Notes: generated by a model from the letters alone, not told the origin. Positions 50,734 to 59,840 are shown, numbered from the stretch's first letter. The stretch is 64,000 bases of DNA from an uncultured Eggerthellaceae bacterium (GCA_934648845.1 CAKUFS010000011.1:1-64000); one strand, 5' to 3'. Program-made: numbers and translations.

Positions 50734-50758
50734 ATCAACAAAAACGAGAAGCCTAAGG

Positions 50759-52114
50759 CTAGTTCTGGCTGGTGAAATACAATTCTACATCGGAAATCTT
50801 CCAACCAATGCCGTCACGAGCCAACGAAACCTCGTAACGCACCGTTCCGCCGGCAGACGTAGCAGCGGTCACGTATGCAGTGGCATTCGACATGGAGCGA
50901 TTGATGCCTTCAATCTGAGCATTCGAGTCGCTGATAACGGAAGAAAGCATATCCTGCTTTTGCTTATCGGTGATACCCGATGCAAAAACGCTGTCGGAAG
51001 CGCCTTCAGGATCGGCGAAGAATTGCGAGATAACCGCCTCTTGCGTAGGATAGCCGTATCCTTGCGTGTACGCGAAAACGGCAGCGCCCAGCGCAAGCAC
51101 AATCAAGATCATGAACGTGATGAAAATCTTGAAACCGCAACCACGACCGCGTTTCTTTTGCACCTCAATGTTGCGCGACCAATTATCAACTTCCTCATCG
51201 GAGGCGTTGAAGAACGCATCCTGCGTGGCATCGGGCGTGCGCTCGGGCAGATACGCGCTCGCAGAATTGTCATCGTAATGGCCGGGATCGTACACGTCAT
51301 CGTCGTAGTACATATCGGCGTCATATGCATCGGAAACAACATCGAAGCCCGAGGCATCCGCATAATCAGGCTCTTTCTGACGCGGAATCTCCATAGTGCC
51401 TTGCGCAACATTGCCCACCGCGCGCTGGTAATCAACGCTTGCGGAATCGGAAAGGAAATACGTCTTATCGGCAAGGGCCATTTCAAACGCATTGACTGCC
51501 TTCTGCATTTGACCGCAGGCAACGTATGCCTGGCCTAAATTAGCGTAGAGCTTGTTGCGAGTGGCCGACTTCATGGGGAACTGCAACGCACTCTCATACG
51601 ACGTGATGGCATCTGCCGGACGGTTCAGCGTCATGAAGCAAATACCCAGGTTCAAAAGCGCCTTCGTGGGATCGGGATTTTTCTCGTCAAGGGCGGCTTC
51701 GCGGAACGCAACGCCCGCCTCGGCGGTTTTACCCATCTTGAGCAGGGCATTTCCCATGCCCAGATACGCTTTGTAATGCGCATCGTACTTCGCGTCTTTC
51801 GATGCATTGCCAAAACGCGTCACGGCATTTTCGTAATCGCGCAGCGCGGCGTACGCAAAACCCATGTTGCAATTCACAGCGCCCAACGCATCGTAGGCGG
51901 TATCACCCGTTGCCTGGGAATATGCGTTAATGGCTTCGCTGTTGTTGCCCAGCTTCATAAGGCAGTTGCCCATCTGGTGGCACAAAAGACCCATTTCACC
52001 TGGCTGCAAAGCGAAAACGGGATCCTGCATGCAGCTGGAGAATAGCTGCAGAGCCGATGCGTAGTCTTTTGCGTTATAAGCTGTTTGCGCTTGCTGGAAT
52101 ACTTCGTTGTTCAT
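50759..52114 (-). CDS. TPR-repeat protein with one membrane helix
   Basis: About 451 residues; start ATG 52114 after GAGGAA. Seven or so tetratricopeptide repeats fill residues 1-230 (for example QAQTAYNAKDYASALQLFSSC, AYLGMGNALLKMGKTAEAGVAFREAAL). An acidic Asp/Tyr-rich linker (DADMYYDDDVYDPGHYDD) leads to a single membrane helix near residue 345 (IFITFMILIVLALGAAVFAY) and a C-terminal extracytoplasmic domain of about 90 residues. TPRs in the cytoplasm and a small domain outside suggest a scaffold linking cytoplasmic partners to the envelope. Function not known. Confidence 0.8.
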   Translation of the reverse strand: MNNEVFQQAQTAYNAKDYASALQLFSSCMQDPVFALQPGEMGLLCHQMGNCLMKLGNNSEAINAYSQATGDTAYDALGAVNCNMGFAYAALRDYENAVTRFGNASKDAKYDAHYKAYLGMGNALLKMGKTAEAGVAFREAALDEKNPDPTKALLNLGICFMTLNRPADAITSYESALQFPMKSATRNKLYANLGQAYVACGQMQKAVNAFEMALADKTYFLSDSASVDYQRAVGNVAQGTMEIPRQKEPDYADASGFDVVSDAYDADMYYDDDVYDPGHYDDNSASAYLPERTPDATQDAFFNASDEEVDNWSRNIEVQKKRGRGCGFKIFITFMILIVLALGAAVFAYTQGYGYPTQEAVISQFFADPEGASDSVFASGITDKQKQDMLSSVISDSNAQIEGINRSMSNATAYVTAATSAGGTVRYEVSLARDGIGWKISDVELYFTSQN

Positions 52115-52153
52115 AGATTTCCTCACCATAATGCCCGAAGGCGAAAAGTTGCG

Positions 52154-52648
52154 TTATTCAGCTGCGTTCTCAATCACAATGCTCTCGATGGTGTCGCCCT
52201 GACGCAACGCGGCAATGGTGTCGAAGCCTTCCAACGTCTGACCGAAAACCGTGTAGTTCGGGTCCAAGAAATGCTGAGCACCCAGGCAGAAGTAGAACTG
52301 AGAGCCTGCAGAGTCGGGGTTGGAGGAACGAGCCATAGCCAACGCGCCATCTTCGTGAGAGTTGTTCGGATTCGTAGTGAACTCTTGCTGAATGCGATAA
52401 CCAGGGCCACCCGTGCCGTTACCCTTGGGGTCGCCACCCTGGATAACAAAGTTCGGCACATAGCGATGGAACGTCAGGCCGTCGTAGAAGCCCTTCTGTG
52501 CGAGCTCAACGAAATTGCCCACATGAATAGGAGCGTCTTTACCTGCAAGCTGAACACGAATGGTACCCTTGTTCGTGGTGAACACGGCAATCTCTTCACC
52601 CGTGGGCTTGTATTCGGGGGTGTACAGATCGGAAGAAAACAGTCCCAT
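52154..52648 (-). CDS. Cyclophilin-type peptidyl-prolyl isomerase
   Basis: 164 residues. FTTNKGTIRVQLAGKDAPIHVGNFVELAQKGFYDGLTFHRYVPNFVIQGGDPKGNGTGGPGY is the cyclophilin core with the catalytic Arg in FHR and the FVIQGGD motif. No signal peptide, so cytoplasmic. It lies 39 bases upstream of the TPR gene and probably shares its transcript. Confidence 0.95.
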   Translation of the reverse strand: MGLFSSDLYTPEYKPTGEEIAVFTTNKGTIRVQLAGKDAPIHVGNFVELAQKGFYDGLTFHRYVPNFVIQGGDPKGNGTGGPGYRIQQEFTTNPNNSHEDGALAMARSSNPDSAGSQFYFCLGAQHFLDPNYTVFGQTLEGFDTIAALRQGDTIESIVIENAAE

Positions 52649-53430
52649 AACAAATCCTTTCCATAAAGGCGCACGTTATCACACGCTCAAATAAAAAGTA
52701 CATACGGATGATGATTTTAGCAGACACCCGCCCATATTGAGAAAAATAGCGAAATTATCCACGATAGCGGACCTAGGCGGAATACGCGGCGAGCTATTGC
52801 ATGCAGCCAACCGCGGCAGACAAAGGCTCGCACAGCAGAGGGGGTTCACGGAGGGGGCGGTTGTTGCGAAAACGCCCCCAAATTCGGGCTAATGCACGAT
52901 AATTGGTGGTCGGAGGGCGAAAATCGGGTCGTTTTTCGGCAAGCAGCGCGCAGCGGAGAAAACGCCTCGGCAAAACCCCAGGTCGGAGAGTCGTGCAATC
53001 GAGGCACGCTTCCCCATCGAATCGCCGACCACCGAATATCGTCGATTTGCCCGCATTTGCCCCCTCTTTTCCAACAAGGGGCGCCGCCAACACAGGAAGA
53101 AAAGCAATGCATTTCGATTTGGATCAAGAACATGCGTAGAGAGGGCCGCCAGTGCAGAGAGAGCGGGGAACGAGAAGAAGATAAGCAGGAACAAGAACGC
53201 CCGCAAGAAGATCGCCAGCGCAGAGAACGGGCAGCACGAGAGAGAGGACGCAGCTCGCCGCCGCAAAACGACAAGCCCCAAACACTCGGGGGCACGATCC
53301 GCGAAAACATAAACTCCACAGATTGCGAACTGCGAGATCCTGATCCCAGCTAAAGCAAGGGAATAAAACGGGAGGTCGCGACGGCTTCAAGGTTAGCCAG
53401 CCTCCAACGCGGCCGAAAGAAACAATAAGA
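52649..53430. other. Intergenic region with an inverted-repeat element, no convincing gene
   Basis: Several overlapping frames are open on both strands, but none has a family match, a good start site or ordinary composition; the part from 53120 to 53280 is purine-rich low complexity. The main feature is the inverted-repeat element at 52861-53077. Confidence 0.6.
52861..53077. repeat. 217-bp inverted-repeat (MITE-like) element
   Basis: The arm 52886-52913 is mirrored at 53025-53052 with 23 of 28 positions identical; both contain GGTGGTCGG at the inner end. Weaker similarity extends outward to TTGTTG (52861) and CCAACAA (53071-53077), giving arms of about 50 bases. The interior of about 110 bases has no gene. 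No transposase is present in the window. Confidence 0.6.
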
Positions 53431-53506
53431 TGGCGCCCTCGGTAGGATTCGAACCTACGGCCTTCTGCTCCGGAGGCAGACGCTCTATCCCCTGAGCCAC
53501 GAGGGC
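53431..53506 (-). tRNA. tRNA-Arg (CCG)
   Basis: A 76-nt cloverleaf: acceptor GCCCTCG pairs with CGAGGGC, anticodon stem TCTGC/GCAGA with loop CTCCGGA (anticodon CCG), T-loop GTTCGAA, discriminator G, and encoded CCA. A TATAAT box on the minus strand (53520-53525) lies 14 bases upstream. Confidence 0.97.
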
Positions 53507-53585
53507 GCAACGTTGGGTAATTATACGCTATCATGTGCACATCCGAAATGAACACATCCGAAAAACTTTGCAAGGACTCAAAGAT

Positions 53586-54917
53586 ATGACTGAACGCATT
53601 ACGCTTGAACGCATGGGGACCGATGCCTGCGCGGTGGGACACCTTGAAAGCGGCAAAACGGTTTTCGTAACGGGAGGTGCGCCGCAAGACGTGGCCACCA
53701 TAGAGATACTTGAGGAAAAATCGTCCTTCGCCCGCGCGCGCATCGTTGAGCTTCTTGAGCCTTCTCCCCTGCGCGCAAGGCCTACTTGCCCGTTTGTAGC
53801 CACCTGCGGCGGATGCTCCTGGCAGCACCTCACCTACGACGCCCAGCTTGCCGCAAAACGCGACAATGTGATTTCCGCGCTGTCCCGTTTGGGCGGCTTT
53901 TCGCAGGAAGCAGCGTCCGAGCTAGTCAAACCCGTGCTGCGCAGCAAGCGCGAATGGGGCTATCGCAACAAGCTGGAGCTTTCCGCCCAAAACGATGCGC
54001 AAGGCCGCTTAGATATTGGCTTTTGCGCCGAAGGTTCGCACGACCTAGCCTTCGCGGAAAGCTGTCCTTTGGCCCATAAATGCATCGAGCGCTCCCCCAA
54101 GGCGCTGCGTGGGGCGCTTCGCTACTTGCAAGGAAACTCTGATCTGGGCATATTCCGCATTGGCGTGCGCGGAAGCGTGCGCACGAAAAACCTTGAAGTG
54201 GCGCTGTGGACAAAGCCTTCGTCATTCCCGCGCGCAACGGCCGTGAAAGTCCTTAACAGCGCACTGCCCCAGGCCACCAGCATTGTCCGCGTGCTGGCCG
54301 ACCCCGGCAAAGCGCGGGCTGTGAAAAAAGTCGAAGCGCTTGATGGCAAAGGCATGTGGGAAGAGAAGCTGTGCGACTGCAAGTTTTTCACCAGCGCTCC
54401 TTCGTTTTTCCAGGTGAACACGGCACAGGCTGAAAATCTTGTCGAGCAAGTCATGGGCGGCTTGGGTGGCGTAGACGGCTTGTACGTGGGTGACCTATAT
54501 GCTGGCGGCGGCACGTTCTCTATCCCGCTGGCAAAAGCGGGAGCCAGCGTTGTTGCCATTGAAGCCGCAGGATCATCGGTGCGCGATTTGCGCCGTAATG
54601 CCGAAATCAACAATGTTGAAGTGGATGTTGTTGGCGGCGATGCAGCACGTCAAATCAAAGGAATCGGCCAGATGGATGCGCTGATTGTTGATCCCCCGCG
54701 CGCAGGACTTGTGCAAAGCGTGGTGGAAGACATTGCCGCAGCGCGCCCCGAGCGCGTTGCGTACGTGAGTTGCAATCCCACGACTTGGGCGCGTGATGTC
54801 GTACGATTCAAGGAATGCGGCTACGAACTTGCGTCCGTGCAGCCCGTGGATATGTTCCCGCAAACATTCCATGTAGAAGTCGTGAGCGTCTTCAAGCGCG
54901 GCGAAAGCGCAAGATAG
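53586..54917 (+). CDS. RNA m5U methyltransferase (RlmD/TrmA family)
   Basis: 443 residues. An N-terminal TRAM domain (residues 1-55), a [4Fe-4S] site (CPFVATCGGCSWQHL with a further Cys in CPLAHKC), a central domain, then the SAM methyltransferase with DLYAGGGTFSIPLA, VDPPRAGL and VSCNPTTWARD (catalytic Cys). The cluster favours an RlmD/RlmCD-like 23S rRNA enzyme, but tRNA is possible. ATG 53586 follows AAGGA. It is divergent from tRNA-Arg. Confidence 0.9.
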   Translation: MTERITLERMGTDACAVGHLESGKTVFVTGGAPQDVATIEILEEKSSFARARIVELLEPSPLRARPTCPFVATCGGCSWQHLTYDAQLAAKRDNVISALSRLGGFSQEAASELVKPVLRSKREWGYRNKLELSAQNDAQGRLDIGFCAEGSHDLAFAESCPLAHKCIERSPKALRGALRYLQGNSDLGIFRIGVRGSVRTKNLEVALWTKPSSFPRATAVKVLNSALPQATSIVRVLADPGKARAVKKVEALDGKGMWEEKLCDCKFFTSAPSFFQVNTAQAENLVEQVMGGLGGVDGLYVGDLYAGGGTFSIPLAKAGASVVAIEAAGSSVRDLRRNAEINNVEVDVVGGDAARQIKGIGQMDALIVDPPRAGLVQSVVEDIAAARPERVAYVSCNPTTWARDVVRFKECGYELASVQPVDMFPQTFHVEVVSVFKRGESAR

Positions 54918-54936
54918 CGCCCAAGTCGGGTTAAGA

Positions 54937-54972
54937 GCGCCTTCGTTCCCCTTTTCAAGGGAGTGAAGGCGC
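54937..54972 (+). terminator. Hairpin after the RNA methyltransferase gene
   Basis: GCGCCTTC and GAAGGCGC, with TCCC/GGGA inside, form an imperfect stem 20 bases after the stop codon. No T-run follows, so termination would be inefficient. Confidence 0.5.
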
Positions 54973-54990
54973 ATCCGAAAAAGCAATCGG

Positions 54991-55021
54991 GAAAAACAAA
55001 AGCCACCCCGAAGGATGGCTT
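54991..55021 (-). terminator. Terminator after tRNA-Glu
   Basis: On the minus strand AAGCCATCC, a TTCG loop, and GGGTGGCTT form a stem followed by TTGTTTTT, just downstream of tRNA-Glu. Confidence 0.85.
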
Positions 55022-55029
55022 GATGTTTG

Positions 55030-55104
55030 TGGTAGCACCAACGGGAATCGAACCCGTCTCTCAGCCTTGAAAGGGCCGCGTCCTAACCGATAGACTATGG
55101 CGCC
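55030..55104 (-). tRNA. tRNA-Glu (TTC)
   Basis: A 75-nt cloverleaf with anticodon stem CGGCC/GGCTG and loop CTTTCAA (anticodon TTC), T-stem ACGGG/CCCGT, discriminator A, and encoded CCA. The first acceptor pair is G-T (G1-U72 in RNA), a small oddity. Confidence 0.96.
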
Positions 55105-55132
55105 GAATGCGCTGCAAATGACAGCTTGGATA

Positions 55133-55160
55133 TTATTACAAAGCGGCTTTTATTTTGCAA
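55133..55160 (-). promoter_or_regulatory. Promoter of tRNA-Glu
   Basis: On the minus strand TTGCAA and TAATAA are 16 bases apart, with the -10 box about 28 bases before the mature 5' end. Confidence 0.6.
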
Positions 55161-55306
55161 GCACTTTTTTAAAAAATTTTCGCCTCACCTTCCACGCAAA
55201 GCCACACGACCGCGTTAAACCTACGCGAACCCGCACGAACGCCGCAAAGCTTGTGGTTTCCCTTGATTTTTATTTGTTGCACTCTCTTTCACGCGCGCGA
55301 AGCCGT

Positions 55307-56671
55307 ATGATGAACAGCATGGATACACAACCGCAACATACGCGCGATGCAAGCGACACGCCTGCGCCAACAGCGATAAGCAAAGCAGCCCCAGAAGAAA
55401 ACGAGAAGAAGAGCCTGCTTCGGGCAAACCCCGATGAGTGCTCTCCTGTCGTTTTGGTGGTTCATGCTTCCGTTGGTTCGGGTCATAAACTTGCAGCTCA
55501 AGCCATTGCCCAAGCTTTCGAAGATCTGGAAGGCATTGAAGGCGCGCCTGAAAACCTTCAGGTAGAGGTTGTTGACATCCTTGATTACGGACGCATACGT
55601 TTCAACGGCGATCATTGGGCGCATCTTTTCACCGGCGTCACCCGCCCCTGGTACGACTTTGTCTGGCGTTATCTTTTCACTGGGCGCCTGCTGTGGGGCG
55701 GCGGATGGTCGTGGGCGCGCATCATGTTTCCTCGTTACACGGAGATGATTCGCGAAAAGAAGCCCTTAGCCGTTATCTGCACGCACATCACGGCGGCAAA
55801 CGCCACGGTTGGTGCGCGCATGGCGACTGGACAGAATTTTCCCCTGGTATGTGTTCCCACCGATTACGAGACGGAAGGGTGGTGGCCGCATCGCGCCGCT
55901 GACCTGTTCTGCGTTGGAACGGAAAGCATGGCTGAAACGTTGCGTCCGCGCAAAGTGGAAGAAGAGCGCATTGCCATCACCGGCATTCCCACCCGTCTTG
56001 ATTTTTCGCAGGAATACGACCGAACCGAAACGCGTGCAATCCACGATTTACCGCAAGATAAAACAGTAGTGCTGGCATTGGCGGGCTCCACTATGGCGTC
56101 CCCCTATGTACTGTTCCGCGGTATCTTGGATCAGATTCTTCCGTATATGCACACCATGCCTAATGTGCATCTTCTATTCTGCGCAGGAAACGATGAAAAT
56201 TACCGAAACCATCTTACACGGCAAATAGAAGACCTTCGCTTGGAAAACGTATCAGTTATAGGGTTCACTGATCAAATGGCCGCGCTGATGAGCTGCTGCG
56301 ATGCCGTTTTATGCAAGCCAGGAGGCCTGGTGACCACCGAAGCGCTGTGCACGAAAACGCCCCTTATCCTTTTGGGGCGCGCGTATGGACAGGAATTCAT
56401 TAACGTGCGCATGCTCACTTCGCGGGGCGCCGCTCTTCACGTGACCACCGGTCGCGAGCTTCTTGAAGTGCTGCGTCTGTTCCATCAGCAGCCCACGCGG
56501 GCACAATCGTTGCTGATAAACGCAAACACGCTGCGCAAGCCGAACGCCGCACGCGATATTGCGTCACGCACCATGGATTTGGCGCTGGGACGCGTGCCCA
56601 TGCTTCGGGCAACACGCAAGCACTACTTTGCCCATTTCTACTGGGGCAAGAAGCCCGCGCATACGCGCTAG
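55307..56671 (+). CDS. Glycolipid glycosyltransferase (MGDG synthase / UgtP-like, GT28)
   Basis: About 455 residues. VVLVVHASVGSGHKLAAQAIAQAF is the N-terminal MGDG-synthase motif, HITAANATVGARM and VPTDYETEGWW follow, and the C-terminal donor site is GFTDQMAALMSCCDAVLCKPGGLVTTEAL. Such enzymes transfer glucose or galactose from the UDP-sugar to diacylglycerol at the membrane. The first 40 residues are a polar extension. The start is uncertain: ATG 55307 or 55310 have no ribosome binding site, and ATG 55319 lies 7 bases after a TATGAT box, which would suit a leaderless mRNA. Confidence 0.85.
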   Translation: MMNSMDTQPQHTRDASDTPAPTAISKAAPEENEKKSLLRANPDECSPVVLVVHASVGSGHKLAAQAIAQAFEDLEGIEGAPENLQVEVVDILDYGRIRFNGDHWAHLFTGVTRPWYDFVWRYLFTGRLLWGGGWSWARIMFPRYTEMIREKKPLAVICTHITAANATVGARMATGQNFPLVCVPTDYETEGWWPHRAADLFCVGTESMAETLRPRKVEEERIAITGIPTRLDFSQEYDRTETRAIHDLPQDKTVVLALAGSTMASPYVLFRGILDQILPYMHTMPNVHLLFCAGNDENYRNHLTRQIEDLRLENVSVIGFTDQMAALMSCCDAVLCKPGGLVTTEALCTKTPLILLGRAYGQEFINVRMLTSRGAALHVTTGRELLEVLRLFHQQPTRAQSLLINANTLRKPNAARDIASRTMDLALGRVPMLRATRKHYFAHFYWGKKPAHTR

Positions 56672-56746
56672 AGCACACTTTCGCTCGATGCTCGCAAACC
56701 CAACAAGATGTACTAACCTAAAAACGAGTAAACAAGGAATATTATC

Positions 56747-58846
56747 GTGTCTTCATTCAATGAACTGGGATTATCCCCCACCATGCTGTCCGCCGTGGAG
56801 CTTTTAGGCTATCAGGAGCCCACTGCCGTACAGCAGCAAGCCATTCCCGCCATCCTTGCCGGCAAAGACGTTGTTGCCGGCGCGAAAACCGGCACGGGTA
56901 AAACCGCTGCGTTCAGCCTTCCCTGCTTGGATCTGTTCCAACCGGGCGAAAAAGGTTGCGCACCGCAAATGCTGGTTGTCACACCTACGCGTGAACTGGC
57001 GCAGCAAATCGCCGAGGTCTGCGCATCCATTTCGAAGCTGACAAACCATCGCATTCTGTCCATTGTGGGCGGCGTTTCCCAAAACCCGCAGGTCAAGAAG
57101 CTGAAGGCAGGCGTTGATATTCTTATCGCAACGCCCGGTCGTCTGATTGACCTGAAAAACCAGGGCTTTGTTGACTTGTCGTGCGTGCGCTTCTTTGTGC
57201 TTGACGAAGCGGATCGCATGCTTGACATGGGTTTTTCTCCCGACATTCATCGCATTGCCGGCTATCTGCCTGAAAAGCGTCAGACCATGCTTTTCTCTGC
57301 AACCATCGACGATGCCGTGGAAAAAAGCATTGGCAAGCTGCTTTCCAACCCCGTGCGCGTTGAAGTCGCGCGTCGCGGCGAAGTGGCCGACACCGTAAAG
57401 CAGAGCTTGATCCGCATTCCCCATGCGCTGAAGCCCGCGCTGCTGGTTGCACTCCTGAAAGAGAAGGGCAGCCCGCGTGTTATCGTATTCGCTCGCACGC
57501 GCGGTCGCGCCGACACGTGCGCTCGTCGCCTGAACAGAGCTGGCATTCGCGCTGCTGCCATCCATTCCGATCGCTCGCAAGCAAAACGACAGCGCGCTTT
57601 GGCCGATTTCGAGAGCGGCAAGATTGACGTGATTGTAGGCACCGACGTATTGGCACGCGGCATTGACGTAAACGATGTTTCCTACGTGGTGAATTTCGAC
57701 CTTCCCGATGCACCGGAAGATTACGTGCATCGCATTGGCCGTACGGGCCGTGCGGGCAAGGGCGGCGAAGCGATTTCTTTTGTTTCTCCGGAAAACAAGA
57801 AGATTCTCAAAGAGATTCTGCGCCTGACAAAGCAGCAATCCATCCCTGAAATCAGCGTTGAGAATTTCAATCTGGAAGAAGCAAAAGAGCAGGCCATCGA
57901 ACATGCAATGCGCGCTACGGAAGCAGCAGATCCTGAAATTATCGCGGCGAAAAAAGAAGTTAAAGCGCGTATGAAGCGCAAGGAGAAGGCAAAAGTCCGC
58001 AAGGCCGAGGAAAAAGAGGCAGCACGCCAAGGCAAAAAGAAGAAGACCGCTGTTGACCAGTACGTCAAGGATTTGCAAAAAGCTGCTGCGCGCGAAGCAG
58101 CCGCTGAAGCGCACGACGCCGAAAAAGCTGCAGGCACAGAGGCTGCAGCACCTATGATCGCAGCCGCGGAAAAGCCCGCAAAGGCAGCAAAGAATAAAAA
58201 AGCGGCAAAAGCTGAAAAGAAACGCGGCGGAAAGCTTGAGATGACCAGCACCGAAGCCGAAAGCTCCCAGTACTTCGCGAAAAAGCTCAGCCAGCAGCTT
58301 GACGGCACGCCCGACGAAGATTCCGAACAGCCGCGCGAAAAACGCACGAGCAAGCGCCGCGAATCAAGCGCGAATACCCCGAAAGGCAGAGGCGCTCGCA
58401 ATGCGCGCAACGGCGCCCGCGGAGATTCTCGCGACAGCGGTCGCAACAACGCACGTGGCAACAAGCACGACAATGGTCGCGCCAGCGAACGAAGCGGCGG
58501 CGCGCGTGGCGGCAGCGAACAAAACGACGGTAAGAACAAACGTCGCACTGCGGCCCCTGAAAACGAGCGATTTGACTCACGCAACGGAGCAAAAGGCGCG
58601 AAGGGCGCGAAAAACCGCGCTGCAGCAAAGAGCCGTCTGAAATCCATCGATCGACAGATCAGCAGAAGCGAACGCAAGAAGGGCGGCAAAAGCGCATCTC
58701 GTGCGAATGAAGCAACCCGTCCTGGTAGATTTGCCAGTGCTGCACGACAAAACCGCAGTTCGAAGCCAAGCTCTGCCCCTTCGGGCCGCACCAGCAAACC
58801 GTTCACCCAAAAAGGACGCAAGCCTATTAAAAAGAACAAACGCTAA
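56747..58846 (+). CDS. DEAD-box RNA helicase with long basic tail
   Basis: 699 residues from a GTG start after AAGGA. Q motif near residue 20, Walker A AGAKTGTGKTAAF, DEAD box VLDEADRMLDMG, SAT in FSATID, and HRIGRTGRAG are all intact in residues 1-370. The remaining 330 residues are Lys/Arg/Glu/Ala-rich, with an RGG-like part (NARNGARGDSRDSGRNNARGN) and a very basic end, presumably RNA-binding. Similar to RhlE/CshA-type helicases involved in ribosome assembly or RNA decay. Confidence 0.93.
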   Translation: MSSFNELGLSPTMLSAVELLGYQEPTAVQQQAIPAILAGKDVVAGAKTGTGKTAAFSLPCLDLFQPGEKGCAPQMLVVTPTRELAQQIAEVCASISKLTNHRILSIVGGVSQNPQVKKLKAGVDILIATPGRLIDLKNQGFVDLSCVRFFVLDEADRMLDMGFSPDIHRIAGYLPEKRQTMLFSATIDDAVEKSIGKLLSNPVRVEVARRGEVADTVKQSLIRIPHALKPALLVALLKEKGSPRVIVFARTRGRADTCARRLNRAGIRAAAIHSDRSQAKRQRALADFESGKIDVIVGTDVLARGIDVNDVSYVVNFDLPDAPEDYVHRIGRTGRAGKGGEAISFVSPENKKILKEILRLTKQQSIPEISVENFNLEEAKEQAIEHAMRATEAADPEIIAAKKEVKARMKRKEKAKVRKAEEKEAARQGKKKKTAVDQYVKDLQKAAAREAAAEAHDAEKAAGTEAAAPMIAAAEKPAKAAKNKKAAKAEKKRGGKLEMTSTEAESSQYFAKKLSQQLDGTPDEDSEQPREKRTSKRRESSANTPKGRGARNARNGARGDSRDSGRNNARGNKHDNGRASERSGGARGGSEQNDGKNKRRTAAPENERFDSRNGAKGAKGAKNRAAAKSRLKSIDRQISRSERKKGGKSASRANEATRPGRFASAARQNRSSKPSSAPSGRTSKPFTQKGRKPIKKNKR

Positions 58847-58853
58847 CGTTTCT

Positions 58854-58879
58854 GGCTCAAAGCAAGCTGTTTTTGAGCC
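58854..58879 (+). terminator. Hairpin after the helicase gene
   Basis: GGCTCAAA and TTTGAGCC form a perfect 8-bp stem starting 7 bases after the stop codon; only a short T-run follows. Confidence 0.6.
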
Positions 58880-58935
58880 TTTGCACGCAAGCGTTCGGGC
58901 ACGATCTGCTTCTTAGACTACCCTATAAATGCATC

Positions 58936-58974
58936 ATGCGACGCAGCGGGATATCCCTTGCGTCGCATTGTTTA
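58936..58974 (+). terminator. Second hairpin before the NifX-like gene
   Basis: ATGCGACGCA and TGCGTCGCAT form a perfect 10-bp stem, with GGGATATCCC as a second palindrome in the loop, followed by TGTTTATC. A likely terminator of the helicase transcript, or insulation for the next gene. Confidence 0.65.
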
Positions 58975-59122
58975 TCAACGTCTTCTCCACAACATTTCGC
59001 CCCTTCTTTCCGTTAAGCACGAAATATTCCCGTTTATCGAAGGCGCGCGAAAATCTTTACGATAACAGGTATTTTGTAACGAAAGAAAATCTATTGTCGA
59101 TGTCTCTGGGGGGAGGCGAAGA

Positions 59123-59503
59123 ATGAGGATTGCAGTAGCCTGCACCGGTTTAGATGTTGCATACCGCTTCGATTATTCGGAGAATTTCACGCTGTACACG
59201 GTCACCAACGGCATTATCGTTGAGTGTCAGAGCATTCCTTTTCAGGCAGTAAGCCAAACGGATGTAGTGGAGTTTTTCAAAAGCATGGATGTCGTAGCAA
59301 TCATTTGCAATACCATCAACATCAATCATGCGCGCGTTTTCTGCGCTGCCGATATCGAGGTTGTTGCCGCAGTTTCCGGTAACGCTCGTGCCGCTGTAGA
59401 AGGCTATCTCACGAAAACGCTCATTGGAGCAGATGAGATGTGCCACGGCGATGATGAAGAAGATCCCGCTTATGCATACAGCGGAAGCAGCTGCCACCTG
59501 TAA
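59123..59503 (+). CDS. NifX/NafY-like (dinitrogenase iron-molybdenum cofactor family) protein
   Basis: 126 residues; ATG after GGGAGG. MRIAVACTGLDVAYRFDYSENFTLYTV is the family N-terminus and HARVFCAADIEVVAAVSGNARAAVEGYL its C-terminal half. The end carries an acidic, Cys/His-containing tail (MCHGDDEEDP, SSCHL). The family binds metal clusters, as in NifX, VnfX and MTH1175, but no nif genes are in the window, so a role in nitrogen fixation is not supported; it may carry an iron-sulfur cluster elsewhere. It is a single gene with hairpins before and after. Confidence 0.85.
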   Translation: MRIAVACTGLDVAYRFDYSENFTLYTVTNGIIVECQSIPFQAVSQTDVVEFFKSMDVVAIICNTININHARVFCAADIEVVAAVSGNARAAVEGYLTKTLIGADEMCHGDDEEDPAYAYSGSSCHL

Positions 59504-59840
59504 GCAGCACCACACGTACCACTTTCCTACCGAACGATTTCAGTAAACCCGCGCGCAACGAAGCGCAACTCGCCCCTGGGGCGAACGTTTGCTTGATTTC
59601 TGCCAATCTCTAAAGAGATTCGAAGATGATATACACCTGTTTAAGCAGCTATCGCGCGCTTAAACCGGACAATAAATTGGGCCGCGAATCGCGACCCAAT
59701 TTATTATTGTATGATTTCCGGCGCTGCAGCGCAAGAAGCACCTCTGCCCATGTAATCGCCCGCCTGGGCTCGTGCGCCAGCACAGCGCAAGTTCGGCTCA
59801 CCGCACGCAGCAGCAGCGCCACTCGCCGCAGGAAACAATC
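59504..59840. other. Intergenic region between the NifX-like gene and argG
   Basis: No gene is visible. It holds short hairpins (CGCCCC/GGGGCG near 59570, AATCTCT/AGAGATT near 59610) and the strong hairpin at 59671-59705. Confidence 0.6.
59671..59705. terminator. Bidirectional hairpin terminator between convergent genes
   Basis: AATAAATTGGG and CCCAATTTATT form a perfect 11-bp stem, and the loop contains CGCG/CGCG pairing. A/T-rich flanks on both sides. It lies between the convergent NifX-like gene and argG. Confidence 0.7.

Noticed and set aside
52846..53353. Arg/Glu-rich open frames on both strands before tRNA-Arg
   Set aside because: Low-complexity purine-rich DNA and an inverted-repeat element explain them; no start site or family support.
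53124..53828. Open frame of 234 codons crossing tRNA-Arg and the start of the RNA methyltransferase
   Set aside because: It contains the tRNA read-through (SGDRASASGAEGRRFESYRG) and low-complexity sequence, not a real gene.
59123..59503. Nitrogen fixation capability
   Set aside because: A single NifX-like gene is not evidence; no nifHDK or nifB in the window.
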